The notes below the pieces were generated by a model. It worked only from the letters and a program-made list of their open reading frames with translations. It did no database searches and was not told the DNA's origin. This document shows, in pieces, positions 44,832 to 54,784 of a DNA stretch of 64,000 nucleotides. The position numbers and the translations under genes were made by a program. The stretch spans positions 1 to 64,000 of the forward strand of contig NZ_WXFG01000020.1 in NCBI RefSeq assembly GCF_009881055.1, in the 5' to 3' direction. The stretch's first letter is position 1, and every line of letters begins with the position of its first letter. The DNA is from Peptoclostridium sp. (lineage in GTDB: Bacteria > Bacillota > Clostridia > Peptostreptococcales > Peptostreptococcaceae).

Positions 44832-47279
44832 TTATTCTACTCCCCTGTAATAGTGGCCTTTAGTTATTCCCTGCTCCTTAAGGCTGGCATATACTTCAAG
44901 AGCCTTTGCATCAAGCCTGTAGCCATTTTTTATTGTGCTTGCGTAGGCCTTGACTATTTCAGCGGCCAGCTTTGGCTCCTCGAGCGATATGTCTATCCTC
45001 AAGACGTCTACGCCGCTGCTGTGCATCTCCTCCAGATGGTCAAGCATGCATACCGCCTTGGAATTGTATATAATGCTCCTGCACGAGCCGTCCTTTGAAA
45101 CCGGAAATCTCTCGCCCTTTTGGTCTTCCAGCAGGTATGTGGAATCATTTTTGCATGCTGCTTTTTTTCTGGATTCCCCGCATGAGCCGTCAAGCGTACC
45201 AACAGGACAGTACTCGCTTATCATGAGCTGGACTCGTCCGTATGCCAGCGCCTCGAGTTCCGCATCAGCTTCATTGCGCTCTGCTATTTCCGAGATTTCA
45301 TCCAGCCTAAGCTCAGGAGACAGACATACCGTCTTGGCGCCATATCCGCTCAGCACATTTACGGAAAATGAATTGAATACGTTGAGGCTGTAGTCTGTGT
45401 GCGCTGTCATGCCGTTTTCGCATGCAACCCTTAGCTGGCCCAGGCTGCCAGTCTGGAAATCCGCAATTCCCGACCCCATTAATCTCTTGAAACCAGAATA
45501 TTCCCAGTTTCTCATTATCCTTGGCAGCGAACACACAAGCCTTGCTCCGGCAGCACTGGCAATTTCAATCGCATCTGCCAGTTCCTCAATGCTTTCATAA
45601 TATATCATTTCTATGTCTTTAAAGTTAGTGCTTCCAAGAACAGCCTTGAGCTGCTCAGCATTTCTGACCTTCACTCTGAGCTTAGGGCTGTTCTTTCCAA
45701 GTCCTTTTCCGCCGCTGGCTCCAGCCTCGTATATGGCCGAAACTCCTCTTGAAGTTCTCCCCCTGTGCCTTACAGCTCTCATATCGTTTAGCTGTTCAAC
45801 GGCTTCGCGCCTCATCTCGTTTATAATGCTGACAGGCATGCTTAAGCCTTCTTCCAAAGCCATATGGAAGTCATTTATGCTGTATGGCGTATTGCCAAGT
45901 TTCTCCAGCTGCTCTTTGACCTTCTGCTCCGAAAGGCTAACCTTCAGGGCCTTTTCTGCCGCCTTGCTTCCCTGAGCGCTTGCCTTGTTTCCGTCGCTGT
46001 CGGTGAGCGTGAGCTTGGGATATTCGCCCAGCATCGCTTCGAAGCGTGCGCTCAATTGTATTTTGACTGACTCAATGCCGTTTTCATAAGACTGCCCTGC
46101 GCTCTTTAGAAGACTTGCATTCGAGGTCTTGTATATCTTTTCACCGTCAGCAGCTTCTCCTATAAAGTCAATCTCGATGCTCTCGCCTGCATATGCATGA
46201 TCCTTTATTATGCGGCCCGTGAGTATCCTGCCCACGCTTACTCCAAGGCTGAGTCCGTCACCCTTTGAAAGCCCGTCCTCTAGCTTTATTCCGAGTTTTT
46301 TTCTCTGCCTGTCGTAATAGGCCACTTCGCCCAAGTATACGCCTGCGTTGCTGGGCTTTAGCGTATTTATTATCTGGGCATTGACTTTACCGAACAGGTA
46401 TCCCTTTGTGAAGCCCCTGTTGAATATGGAGTATAAGTCTTTTATGTACTGCCTGTCCGCAAGGATGCTTTCGCCCCTTGCATGTCTTTCAAGGGCTTTT
46501 TTGTATATTTTTGTGACTACTGCGACGTACTCCGGCCTTTTCATCCTGCCCTCTATCTTGAGCGATACCGCTCCAGACTCGGCAAGCCTTGCAATTTCAT
46601 CAGCAGTGCAAACGTCCTGCGGGCTCATGAGGTAGCTACCCTTTGCATTGACCTTGCTGCCGTCAGCTCTTATCAGGCTGTATTCTCTTCTGCACGGCTG
46701 TGCACATCGCCCCCTGTTGCCTGACCTTCCGCCTATCATGCTGCTCATGAGGCATTGCCCCGAGTAGCATATGCACAGGGCGCCATGCACGAAAATCTCA
46801 ATCTCCACGCCACAGTTTTTGCTGATGTGCGAGATCTCTTCAATCGAGAGTTCCCTTGATAGGACTACTCTTGAAAATCCCATGCTTTCAAGGAGCCTTA
46901 CATCCTCCAGGGAATGTGCGCTCATCTGCGTGCTTGCGTGTATTTCAAAATCCGGCCAATGCCTTCTTACAAGGCTTGCCATGCCAATGTCCTGTAGTAT
47001 AAGCGCGTCAATGTCCGATTCATACAAAAACTCAACGTACTCTATGAATTTTTCTATTTCAGCCTCCTTGACAAGTGTGTTGACAGTCAAATATACCTTA
47101 ACTCCCCTTATATGACAGTATTCAATGGCCTTTAGAAGCTCTTCCCTTCCGAAATTGCCCGCAAAGGCTCTTGCACTGAACTCGCTTCCGCCAAGGTATA
47201 CAGCGTCAGCACCGTTTTGGACCGCCGCAATCATAGCTTCGAACGAACCTGCCGGCGACAGTATCTCGATTTTTTTCAA
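44832..47279 (-). CDS. U32 family peptidase / RlhA-type hydroxylase with DUF3656 extension
   Basis: 815 residues. The N-terminal U32 domain begins KKIEILSPAGSFEAMIAAV with YLGGSEFSARAFAGNF. The Cys-rich motif typical of RlhA-like members is present (GALCICYSGQCLMSSMIGGRSGNRGRCAQPCRREY). A long C-terminal part (DUF3656) follows. U32 proteins of this type are linked to prephenate-dependent hydroxylation of 23S rRNA C2501 in E. coli; whether this one does the same is not shown. The start is TTG at 47279 with GGGGGTT upstream, since the frame above it lacks a site. It follows zapA after a terminator. Confidence 0.88.
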   Translation of the reverse strand: MKKIEILSPAGSFEAMIAAVQNGADAVYLGGSEFSARAFAGNFGREELLKAIEYCHIRGVKVYLTVNTLVKEAEIEKFIEYVEFLYESDIDALILQDIGMASLVRRHWPDFEIHASTQMSAHSLEDVRLLESMGFSRVVLSRELSIEEISHISKNCGVEIEIFVHGALCICYSGQCLMSSMIGGRSGNRGRCAQPCRREYSLIRADGSKVNAKGSYLMSPQDVCTADEIARLAESGAVSLKIEGRMKRPEYVAVVTKIYKKALERHARGESILADRQYIKDLYSIFNRGFTKGYLFGKVNAQIINTLKPSNAGVYLGEVAYYDRQRKKLGIKLEDGLSKGDGLSLGVSVGRILTGRIIKDHAYAGESIEIDFIGEAADGEKIYKTSNASLLKSAGQSYENGIESVKIQLSARFEAMLGEYPKLTLTDSDGNKASAQGSKAAEKALKVSLSEQKVKEQLEKLGNTPYSINDFHMALEEGLSMPVSIINEMRREAVEQLNDMRAVRHRGRTSRGVSAIYEAGASGGKGLGKNSPKLRVKVRNAEQLKAVLGSTNFKDIEMIYYESIEELADAIEIASAAGARLVCSLPRIMRNWEYSGFKRLMGSGIADFQTGSLGQLRVACENGMTAHTDYSLNVFNSFSVNVLSGYGAKTVCLSPELRLDEISEIAERNEADAELEALAYGRVQLMISEYCPVGTLDGSCGESRKKAACKNDSTYLLEDQKGERFPVSKDGSCRSIIYNSKAVCMLDHLEEMHSSGVDVLRIDISLEEPKLAAEIVKAYASTIKNGYRLDAKALEVYASLKEQGITKGHYYRGVE

Positions 47280-47310
47280 ATTATAACCCCCATTAAATAT
47301 TTGTACGCTA

Positions 47311-47346
47311 AAAACCTCCAGAAAGATATAAATCATTCTGGAGGCT
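47311..47346 (-). terminator. Terminator between zapA and the U32 peptidase gene
   Basis: Leftward GCCTCCAGAA...TTCTGGAGG stem followed by TTTTTAG, placed directly after the zapA stop. Confidence 0.8.
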
Positions 47347-47350
47347 GTTA

Positions 47351-47875
47351 TTACGCTTCTTTTTCTAAGTGTACCACTTTCATCTGAAGCTGATAGAGTC
47401 TGTTTTGGAAATCAGTAACTATTTCTTCGGCTTCCAATACCTTCTTTTCCTTTTCCTGCATCTGGTCCAGCAGCTGCTGCTTGGCCTGCTGAAGCTGTTC
47501 GACTTCGAGCTGATACTGCTTTAGCTTCTCATCATACGTCGAAATCTCGGTCTCAAGCCTTTCTATTGTCTGTTGCTTCTCGTCAAGGGATTCTCCCATT
47601 TTTTCAACAACAGTCTGCGCAGCCTCAAGGTCCTCAAGCGGCCCCTTGATTTTACTGGCTATGGAATCAAGCTCGTCCTTTTTCTTGAAAAGCTCGTTGG
47701 CTATGTTAAGTGATGTAAGGACAGCAGCCATGGCAGTACTGAGCCTGTGGTTGGACCTTATAACTTCCTGCATCTTTTCATCCACAAAACTGCCTATCCT
47801 AATCATGTGCTCTTTTGTTTCGCTGCCGCACATATTGTACTCGTGTCCATTTATTTTAATGCAAACCTTATTCAC
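47351..47875 (-). CDS. zapA: Cell division protein ZapA, long form
   Basis: 174 residues. The N-terminal ZapA domain (about 1-90: VCIKINGHEYNMCGSETKEHMIRIGSFVDEKM read in two halves, then AAVLTSLNIANELFKKKDEL) promotes FtsZ bundling. A coiled coil of about 80 residues extends the usual 85-110 residue protein (ERLETEISTYDEKLKQYQL and on). Such extended forms occur in Clostridia. The start is GTG at 47875 with AGGGG 8 bases upstream. Lies downstream of pheT with a 115-base gap. Confidence 0.88.
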   Translation of the reverse strand: MNKVCIKINGHEYNMCGSETKEHMIRIGSFVDEKMQEVIRSNHRLSTAMAAVLTSLNIANELFKKKDELDSIASKIKGPLEDLEAAQTVVEKMGESLDEKQQTIERLETEISTYDEKLKQYQLEVEQLQQAKQQLLDQMQEKEKKVLEAEEIVTDFQNRLYQLQMKVVHLEKEA

Positions 47876-47990
47876 TACATCATCCCCTTGGCATATACTA
47901 CTTATACCTTTAATTATATTTTATTTCCATTTAAAATTAAAGCCATTATTGTCATTATGCCAGATATTTTTTGTGAATATTGAGACGACT

Positions 47991-50390
47991 CTAGTCCCTA
48001 AGCTTTGCATCAAGCCTTGCTTCGATTTCCTTTACTATCTTCGAGTGTACCTTTTCCACCTCTTCATCAGTAAGCGTCTTCTCGTCGCTTCTGTACACTA
48101 TTGTATAGGCTACAGACTTGGAGCCCTCCTTGACCTGCTCTCCTCTGTACACGTCAAAGAGCCTGAAGCTTCTTACGAGTCCCTGGGCATTCTCGCGAAT
48201 TATATCCTCTATCTGCTTGACAAATACAGACTCATCCACGACAATCGCTATGTCCCTTTCTATTGAAGGATATTTAGGAAGCGGAGAGTATGTCTTGGCT
48301 TCCCTGGAAAGCGCAAGCATTAGCTCGAAATCAAGCTCCGCAATATACACTCTCTCCTTTATGCCATAGTTTTCAAGGACATCTGGATGAAGCTCTCCAA
48401 ATGTTCCTATTGTGTAACTGCCAAATAGAACGTTAGCACATCTTCCTGGATGGAATGTAGGATGGTGCTTTTCAGGAACTATTTCATACTTTGCCAGTCC
48501 TATTTTTTCGAAAAGACCCTCTACAATGCCCTTTAGCACGAAAAAGTCGCTGTCCTTTGAATAAACGCCTATACACAGTGATTTCTTCTCAACCGGCAAA
48601 GCGCCGTCTGCTGTTGCAAAAGTGTTACCGAGCTCAAAGCCGAAGAACTCCTCTACCTTCTTGGAGTAGTTTGTGCTTATTACCTCCATTATGTTAGGTA
48701 CGAGGGTTGTCCTCATGACGCTGGTCTCTTCTCCCAGAGGATTTAGCAGCTTCATGAAGTTGTTCTTTATAGATGTTTCCGGCAGGTTTATCTTTCTCAC
48801 GCCTTTTGGGCTTACAAACGAATATGTCAGTATTTCATTGACGCCCATGCCTGTAAGTGCATCCTTTATGTTGTCCTCGAAGCGCTGTCCTACTGTTTTA
48901 AGGCCCATTGTAGTTGTACCGTATATCATCTTCGAGCTTATGTTGTCGTAGCCGTACATCCTCGCTATTTCTTCAACCACGTCAGCGTCAATGTCCATGT
49001 CGAGCCTGAAGTAAGGCACAGTTATTTCAAGCATATCGCCGTCCACGCTGCATTTGAACTCGAGCTTCTCGAGCATTTGAGCCATTTCAGACACCTTTAT
49101 GTCTTCGCCGAGTATCTTGTTTATCCTGGCAACCGAAACCGATATAGTCTTCTGCACGGCCTTATTTTTGTAGTTGTCAGCATAGCCGCTTAGCACGACT
49201 CCAGATTCAGTCTCCTCTATTAGCTGTGCAGCCCTGTTAAGCGCCATTTCCACTCTCTCAAGGTCTATCCCTTTTTCAAACCTTGAGGATGCCTCCGACC
49301 TTAGGCCCAGCTTCTTTGATGTCGCTCTTATGCTGTCTTTTGCGAAATTTGCGCTTTCTATAAGTATGGTTGTTGTTGAAGAGTCTATTTCCGAATTGGC
49401 TCCGCCCATTACTCCGGCAAGTGCAAGCGCCTTTTCCCTGTCGGCAATTACAAGCATATCACTGTCAAGCTCTCTGTCCTTGTCATCGAGCGTCACAAGT
49501 CTTTCGCCGCTTGCCGCCTTTCTTACAACTATTGTATCACCGCTTACCTTGTCTCTGTCGAAGGCATGCAGAGGCTGTCCTGTCTCAAGCATTACATAGT
49601 TGGTTATGTCTACTATGTTGTTTATAGGCCTCATTCCTGCTTCTATAAGGCTTCTTTGCATCCAGTAAGGAGACGGCTTTATAACTATGTCTTTTACTAT
49701 TCTGGCTGCGTATCTCGGGCAGAGTTCGTCTGACTCTATGTCTATGTTGAAGCTTATCTGCCCGCCCTTTTCAGCCACTTCAATCTCCGGATATTTCATC
49801 ACATTGTCAGTTGTGGCAGCTACTTCTCTTGCTATTCCAATCATGGAAAGACAGTCCGGCCTGTTTGAAGTTATCTCGAATTCAATTATTGCATCGTTTA
49901 TTCCAAGGAACTCAAGTGCGTCTTTTCCTACTATGTCGCCTTCTGAGAGCTTGTCCTCCCAGTCAATTATATATATGCCGTTTCTTTTGCATTCTTCTAT
50001 CATGTGCTCTGATATTCCAAGCTCCTGAGCTGAGCACAGCATGCCTTGCGAAAGCTCTCCCCTTAGCTTGCCTGTCTTTATCTTGAGTCCATCCGCAAGT
50101 ACCGCCCCGTCAAGCGCAACAGGCACATAGTCGCCTTCACATACGTTCTTGGCTCCAGTTACTATCTGGAGAATTTCGCTGCCCACGTCAATCTGGCATA
50201 TTACAAGCTTGTCTGCATTTGGATGCTGCTCTATTCTTTCAATTCTTCCGACAACTACATTTTTAAGCCCTTCTCCAGGCAGCTTTACAGCTTCAACCTT
50301 CGAGCCTGTCATAGTCATCATGTCCGCCAATTGCTTCACATCTGTATCTATATCAACATAATTTCTTATCCACTTTAATGGTGCTAACAT
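47991..50390 (-). CDS. pheT: Phenylalanyl-tRNA synthetase beta subunit
   Basis: 799 residues. Domains in order: N-terminal EMAP-like tRNA-binding domain (about 40-150, GRIERIEQHPNADKL), B3/4 editing domain, B5 domain (about 400-470, FRLDMDIDADVVEEIARMYGYDNI with acidic metal residues) and the C-terminal FDX-ACB anticodon-binding domain (YPSIERDIAIVVDE). Lies 34 bases after pheS under the Phe T-box. Confidence 0.97.
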   Translation of the reverse strand: MLAPLKWIRNYVDIDTDVKQLADMMTMTGSKVEAVKLPGEGLKNVVVGRIERIEQHPNADKLVICQIDVGSEILQIVTGAKNVCEGDYVPVALDGAVLADGLKIKTGKLRGELSQGMLCSAQELGISEHMIEECKRNGIYIIDWEDKLSEGDIVGKDALEFLGINDAIIEFEITSNRPDCLSMIGIAREVAATTDNVMKYPEIEVAEKGGQISFNIDIESDELCPRYAARIVKDIVIKPSPYWMQRSLIEAGMRPINNIVDITNYVMLETGQPLHAFDRDKVSGDTIVVRKAASGERLVTLDDKDRELDSDMLVIADREKALALAGVMGGANSEIDSSTTTILIESANFAKDSIRATSKKLGLRSEASSRFEKGIDLERVEMALNRAAQLIEETESGVVLSGYADNYKNKAVQKTISVSVARINKILGEDIKVSEMAQMLEKLEFKCSVDGDMLEITVPYFRLDMDIDADVVEEIARMYGYDNISSKMIYGTTTMGLKTVGQRFEDNIKDALTGMGVNEILTYSFVSPKGVRKINLPETSIKNNFMKLLNPLGEETSVMRTTLVPNIMEVISTNYSKKVEEFFGFELGNTFATADGALPVEKKSLCIGVYSKDSDFFVLKGIVEGLFEKIGLAKYEIVPEKHHPTFHPGRCANVLFGSYTIGTFGELHPDVLENYGIKERVYIAELDFELMLALSREAKTYSPLPKYPSIERDIAIVVDESVFVKQIEDIIRENAQGLVRSFRLFDVYRGEQVKEGSKSVAYTIVYRSDEKTLTDEEVEKVHSKIVKEIEARLDAKLRD

Positions 50391-50424
50391 TTATAACTTC
50401 CTCCCTTGGCTTTAATATGGAATC

Positions 50425-51444
50425 TTAGAACTGGTTCAAGAACCTCATGTCGTTTTCGAAGAGCAGCCTTATGTCGTCTATCTCATATTTGAGCATAGTT
50501 GCCCTGTCGACGCCCATGCCGAATGCAAAGCCGCTGTATTCCTCTGGGTCTATGCCGCAGTTTCTGAGTACATTCGGGTGAACCATTCCGGCCCCAAGTA
50601 TTTCAATCCAGCCTTCGCCCTTGCACATTGAGCATCCCTTGCCGCCGCATTTGAAGCATGTAACGTCTACCTCCGCACTTGGCTCTGTAAATGGAAAGTT
50701 GTGAGGCCTGAACTTGATTTTTGTGCCCGGTCCGAAGAAGAGCTCTGCAAAAGCCTGAAGTGTTCCCTTAAGCTCAGCCATAGTTACGTTCTTGTCTACA
50801 ACAAGTCCCTCTAGCTGGTGGAACATTGGTGAGTGTGTAGCATCAGGAGTGTCCGATCTGAAGCACCTTCCCGGAGATATTATCCTTATAGGCGGCTTCA
50901 TTACCTGCATGGTCCTTACCTGCACCGGTGATGTCTGTGTCCTGAGCAGCATGTTCTCGTCGAAATAGAACGTATCACTCATGTCCCTTGAAGGGTGGTT
51001 CTTAGGAGCGTTGAGAGCGTCGAAATTGTTGTATACAGTCTCTATTTCCGGGCCTTCAGCCACCTTGAAGCCCATGCCTGTGAATATATACTTGAGCTCG
51101 TCGAAAACCTGAGTTATAGGGTGCCTTCTGCCTATCCTTATCTGCTTTGATGGCATTGTAACGTCAATAGTTTCTGCCGAGAGTTTCACTAACTTTTCCG
51201 CATTTTTAAGCTCGCTTTTTTTTGCTGCTATGAGCTCCTCCAGCTCTTCTCTGACCTCGTTGGCAATCTTTCCTATCAGGGGTCTTTCTTCATCCGAGAG
51301 GTCCTTCATTCCCTTAAGTACAGCAGTTATTTCTCCTTTCTTGCCCAGAGCGTTTATCCTTATGCTCTCCACTTCTTCGATGCTTACGCAGCCCTTTATG
51401 CTGGAAGCCAATTCTTCCTTAAGTGCCAATAGTTTTTCCTTCAA
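50425..51444 (-). CDS. pheS: Phenylalanyl-tRNA synthetase alpha subunit
   Basis: 339 residues, class II core: RIGRRHPITQVFDEL, motif 2 region RCFRSDTPDATHSPMFHQLEG, a Cys-rich insert (CFKCGGKGCSMCKGEG), and motif 3 FAFGMGVDRATMLKY. The N-terminal coiled coil binds tRNA. I prefer TTG at 51444 (MKEKLLAL) because GAAAGGGTG lies 6 bases before it; a GTG three codons upstream is inside that site. Controlled by the T-box at 51483-51751. Confidence 0.96.
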   Translation of the reverse strand: MKEKLLALKEELASSIKGCVSIEEVESIRINALGKKGEITAVLKGMKDLSDEERPLIGKIANEVREELEELIAAKKSELKNAEKLVKLSAETIDVTMPSKQIRIGRRHPITQVFDELKYIFTGMGFKVAEGPEIETVYNNFDALNAPKNHPSRDMSDTFYFDENMLLRTQTSPVQVRTMQVMKPPIRIISPGRCFRSDTPDATHSPMFHQLEGLVVDKNVTMAELKGTLQAFAELFFGPGTKIKFRPHNFPFTEPSAEVDVTCFKCGGKGCSMCKGEGWIEILGAGMVHPNVLRNCGIDPEEYSGFAFGMGVDRATMLKYEIDDIRLLFENDMRFLNQF

Positions 51445-51482
51445 TTTATTCACCCTTTCGCAGTATTTTATGCGTATTCAAA

Positions 51483-51751
51483 TAAAAAAACCCTTCATCT
51501 CAATTTAGAGACGAAAGGCTTATGTTCTTCGCGGTACCACTCTAATAGCCTCGATGCAACTTCTTCCATCAGGGCCACTCCTGCGGGCATAACGCGCACC
51601 CCACGCCAAGGCCTACTGAATTTTCAGCCTTGATGCTCAAAAGCGAACTTCACCAATGCTTTTTGGGAGTGCTTACAGCCTGTGGCAGCTCCTCTCTTAT
51701 TCAAAAACACATTGGATACTCTCTTTTTCATGGCATTTATTTTATCAATTT
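51483..51751 (-). ncRNA. T-box leader of pheST (specifier UUC)
   Basis: Leftward AGAGTGGTACCGCG core near 51529-51545. A terminator pairs AAGCCTTTCGTCTC with GAGATGAAGGGTTTTTTT. The specifier UUC (Phe) is seen in GGTGAAGTTCGCTTTTGAG. The codon and the downstream gene agree, so the amino acid assignment is firm. Confidence 0.95.
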
Positions 51752-51757
51752 CTTGTA

Positions 51758-51786
51758 ATTATAACATATAGAATTTTTATTTACAA
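51758..51786 (-). promoter_or_regulatory. Promoter of the pheST T-box operon
   Basis: Leftward TTGTAA (51781-51786) and TATAAT (51758-51763) with a 17-base spacer. The -35 lies inside the last codons of the upstream methyltransferase gene. Confidence 0.75.
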
Positions 51787-52580
51787 TATATGAATCCTGC
51801 TATCCTGTACATTAGGATTCCAGCTGCAACAGCAGCATTGAGCGACTCGGCGCTACCATATATGGGTATTTTAACATGAACGTCGGACTCCTTCAGTATC
51901 CAGTCCTCTATCCCGCTGCCCTCATTGCCTATTACAAGTGCCGTCTTTTTCTTAAACTCTATTTCATCATAGTATGTATCCGTCTCCAGCATGCTCGAAA
52001 CCAATTCAAAGCCGCTTTGCCTGATGAATTTCAATGTCGCTTCGCTCTCGTCAGCAAGCAACAGCTTCATATTGAATATAGAGCCCATTGTAGACCTGAG
52101 CACCTTTGAGCTGTATGGATCTGTGCAGCCCTTGAGCATCACAACAGCGTCCACACCTGCCGCATCAGCAGTCCTTATAATCGTCCCCATGTTGCCCGGA
52201 TCCTGTATACGATCGAGCACGAGAATGAAGTTTGCATTTGGCAGCTGGGATTCGAGATCATGCTCATTCAACCTGACAACCGCAATTATCCCCTGGGAAT
52301 GCTGCGTGTCAGAAAGCTCATCGAGCAACGGTCTTGCCACTTTGAAAATGCGCACCCCTGCTCCACTCAGTTTCAGGAGAAGCTGCTCATGCTCTTCACT
52401 CCTGAGATATTCCTCTGTGAACATTACAGTTTCAACCTCAGCTTCAACCTCGAGCGCCTGCTTTATTATCCTGTGTCCCTCGACTATGAATTTTTTTTCC
52501 AGATTTCTATGCTTCTTCTTGAGAAGTGATTTTACGTATTTGAACCTTTCGTTGTCCTTGCTCTTTATCTCGATGTACAT
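51777..52580 (-). CDS. SpoU/TrmH-family RNA 2'-O-methyltransferase
   Basis: 267 residues. An N-terminal substrate-binding domain (FIVEGHRIIKQALE) precedes the knotted SPOUT domain: VLDRIQDPGNMGTIIRTADAAG (motif 1), ALVIGNEGSGI (motif 2) and VKIPIYGSAESLNAAVAAGILMYR (motif 3). This group methylates 23S rRNA ribose. It begins immediately after the ktrA stop and reads through into the region holding the pheS promoter. The exact rRNA position is not deducible. Confidence 0.92.
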   Translation of the reverse strand: MYIEIKSKDNERFKYVKSLLKKKHRNLEKKFIVEGHRIIKQALEVEAEVETVMFTEEYLRSEEHEQLLLKLSGAGVRIFKVARPLLDELSDTQHSQGIIAVVRLNEHDLESQLPNANFILVLDRIQDPGNMGTIIRTADAAGVDAVVMLKGCTDPYSSKVLRSTMGSIFNMKLLLADESEATLKFIRQSGFELVSSMLETDTYYDEIEFKKKTALVIGNEGSGIEDWILKESDVHVKIPIYGSAESLNAAVAAGILMYRIAGFIYCK

Positions 52581-53234
52581 CTACTCCATAGCCTCTATCT
52601 TGTTTATGACTTCGCTCCTGCCTACTACTACCAGAATGTCCTCGCCATTGAGAATCTTATCAGCTGGCGGTGATATGGTTATGCCATTAGGATGCTTTAC
52701 TGCCATTACGTTTATGCCGAGCTTGGCTCTAAGGTCCAGATCCTTCATTGATTTTCCAACCCATGCCCTTGGAGATACTATTTCCACTATAGAGAAGTCC
52801 GGGGACAGCTCAATATACTCCAGTACGTTCTGCGAAACCAGGTTGTGGGCAACCTTAACTCCCATGTCCCTTTCAGGAAAAACAACCTTGTCGGCTCCAA
52901 TCTTGTAGAGTACCTTTGCCTGCATCTCGTTTTGAGCCTTGCAAAGCACATATTTGACTCCAAGCTCCTTAGCCATGAGCGTAGCCATTATTGATGACTG
53001 TATATCCGAGCCTATGCTTACTACGGCCGTGTCGAAATTCCTAATGCCAAGCGACTTAAGAGTCTTCTCATCAGTGGCGTCGGCCTGGACTGCATACGTT
53101 ACAAAGTCAGATATGTTTTGAATCCTCTCCTCGCTTCTGTCAACCACCATAACTTCCTGCCCTAGCGCATAGAGCGTCCTGGCTAATGATGCTCCAAATC
53201 TTCCGCACCCTATTACTGCAAACTGCCTTTTCAT
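52581..53234 (-). CDS. ktrA: KtrA/TrkA-type K+ channel regulatory subunit (RCK)
   Basis: 217 residues. The RCK N-domain has the Rossmann loop GCGRFGASLARTL (9-21) and VVDRSEERI; it binds NAD(H) or ATP/ADP. The TrkA-C domain (about 135-217) commonly senses c-di-AMP in Firmicutes. It gates the KtrB channel encoded 14 bases upstream. AAAGGGGATAAAGT precedes the ATG. Confidence 0.93.
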   Translation of the reverse strand: MKRQFAVIGCGRFGASLARTLYALGQEVMVVDRSEERIQNISDFVTYAVQADATDEKTLKSLGIRNFDTAVVSIGSDIQSSIMATLMAKELGVKYVLCKAQNEMQAKVLYKIGADKVVFPERDMGVKVAHNLVSQNVLEYIELSPDFSIVEIVSPRAWVGKSMKDLDLRAKLGINVMAVKHPNGITISPPADKILNGEDILVVVGRSEVINKIEAME

Positions 53235-53248
53235 ACTTTATCCCCTTT

Positions 53249-54604
53249 CTACCCTACTATAACTTTGCCTTCAGGATATTTTAACAAAGTCTTTTTCTCT
53301 CTGCTGGCAAGGGCAATAAGAATAGTAAGCGCTCCAACCCTTCCTGCAAACATCGTAAATATGAGCACTAGCTTGCCTATTGACGTAAGGCCTGACGTTA
53401 TTCCCAATGTTAGCCCCACCGTTCCAAATGCTGACACAGCTTCAAAGAGTATGTCCAAAAAATCGAATTTTTCAGTAATATTGAGTATCATAGTGACAGT
53501 TACTACAAGAGTCATGGCAAGCCCGAAAACCGCCAAAGACTTAGTTATAGCGGAATATGGTATGCTTCTCTTGTAAATCTCCACATGCTCCCTGCCCTTT
53601 ATAAGCGTTATTATCGCGATAACAAGCAACGCGAATGTAGACGTCTTTATTCCGCCTGCAGTAGATGCCGGCGAGCCTCCTATAAACATGAGTATTATAG
53701 TCAAGAATTTGGAGCTGTCAGTCATGGCAGCAAGGTCTATGGTGTTAAAGCCCGCTGTCCTTGGACTTACTGACTGGAATAGTGCTCCAAGCACCCTGCC
53801 CTTTGCCGACAGTCCGCCTAATGTTGATGGATTGCCAGCTTCAAATAGAGAAAATAGCGCAAATCCTGCCAATATCAAAACCGCAGTCATTGTCAGCACT
53901 ATCTTCGTATGGAGTGACAGCCTCTGGGCCTTTCCTTTTTGGAGAACATCCGCTATAACAGTAAATCCTAGTCCTCCAAGTATTATAAGTGAACATATTG
54001 TAAGATTTACTGTAATATTGTCTACATAAGGAGTCAGCGATCTGCCGTTTCCAACAAGATCAAATCCTGCATTGCAAAATGCCGAAATTGAGTGGAATAA
54101 TCCATATGCCAGACCTTTTGCAATTCCCTTTTCTGGTATGAATACGCTCGAAAGAAGCAGCGCACCTATACCTTCTATTATGAATGTACCTATGAGTATG
54201 TGCCTTGTAAGGCGGACGAGTCCTGCAAGATCGTTTTGGTTGAGAGACTCTTGTATTATCAGTCTCTCACGAAGAGATATCTTCTTGCCTATAAGCATCG
54301 AAAAAAGGGTCGCCATGGACATGAAGCCCAGTCCGCCGACCTGTATGAGTCCTATTATTACTACTTTTCCAAAATTTGTCCAATATGTACCTGTATCGAC
54401 AACTACAAGTCCCGTTACGCATGTGGCCGATGTGGCAGTAAACAGTGCGTTTATGAACCCCACACTCTCACCACTCTTGCTTGCAAAGGGAAGATTTAAA
54501 AGCATTGCTCCCACTAGTATAGTCACGGCGAATCCAACTACAACTATCTGTGCCGGGGAAAGCGCACTTGCTTTTTTCTCCCTTTTTTTTATTATGCTCG
54601 CCAA
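53249..54604 (-). CDS. ktrB: KtrB/TrkH-type potassium transporter subunit
   Basis: 451 residues, four M1-P-M2-like repeats. Selectivity filter-like segments: SATCVTGLVVVDTG, AFCNAGFDL, PRTAGFNTIDL and AFGTVGLTLG, each with the central Gly. Na+-coupled or channel-like K+ uptake with KtrA. The start is TTG at 54604 after GAGGTGAAATAA. First gene of a ktrB-ktrA-methyltransferase run. Confidence 0.95.
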   Translation of the reverse strand: MASIIKKREKKASALSPAQIVVVGFAVTILVGAMLLNLPFASKSGESVGFINALFTATSATCVTGLVVVDTGTYWTNFGKVVIIGLIQVGGLGFMSMATLFSMLIGKKISLRERLIIQESLNQNDLAGLVRLTRHILIGTFIIEGIGALLLSSVFIPEKGIAKGLAYGLFHSISAFCNAGFDLVGNGRSLTPYVDNITVNLTICSLIILGGLGFTVIADVLQKGKAQRLSLHTKIVLTMTAVLILAGFALFSLFEAGNPSTLGGLSAKGRVLGALFQSVSPRTAGFNTIDLAAMTDSSKFLTIILMFIGGSPASTAGGIKTSTFALLVIAIITLIKGREHVEIYKRSIPYSAITKSLAVFGLAMTLVVTVTMILNITEKFDFLDILFEAVSAFGTVGLTLGITSGLTSIGKLVLIFTMFAGRVGALTILIALASREKKTLLKYPEGKVIVG

Positions 54605-54744
54605 TTATTTCACCTCTTAATTGTCACAGAGATATTGCATCAGATTGAAAATCTCACGATTAAACTTAGTTCAACTTTAAAACGACTTCCCATAATAGAT
54701 GTTATCACTATACTGTTGTATTTACCACAATTTAATAAATAAAA

Positions 54745-54776
54745 AACAAGCCCCCGTTTTGTTTAAGAGGCTTGCA
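54745..54776 (-). terminator. Terminator of infC-rpmI-rplT
   Basis: Leftward CAAGCC...GGCTTG stem with T-rich 3' side (TTTTTTATTT), 9 bases after the rplT stop. Confidence 0.7.
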
Positions 54777-54784
54777 TATTTTAT

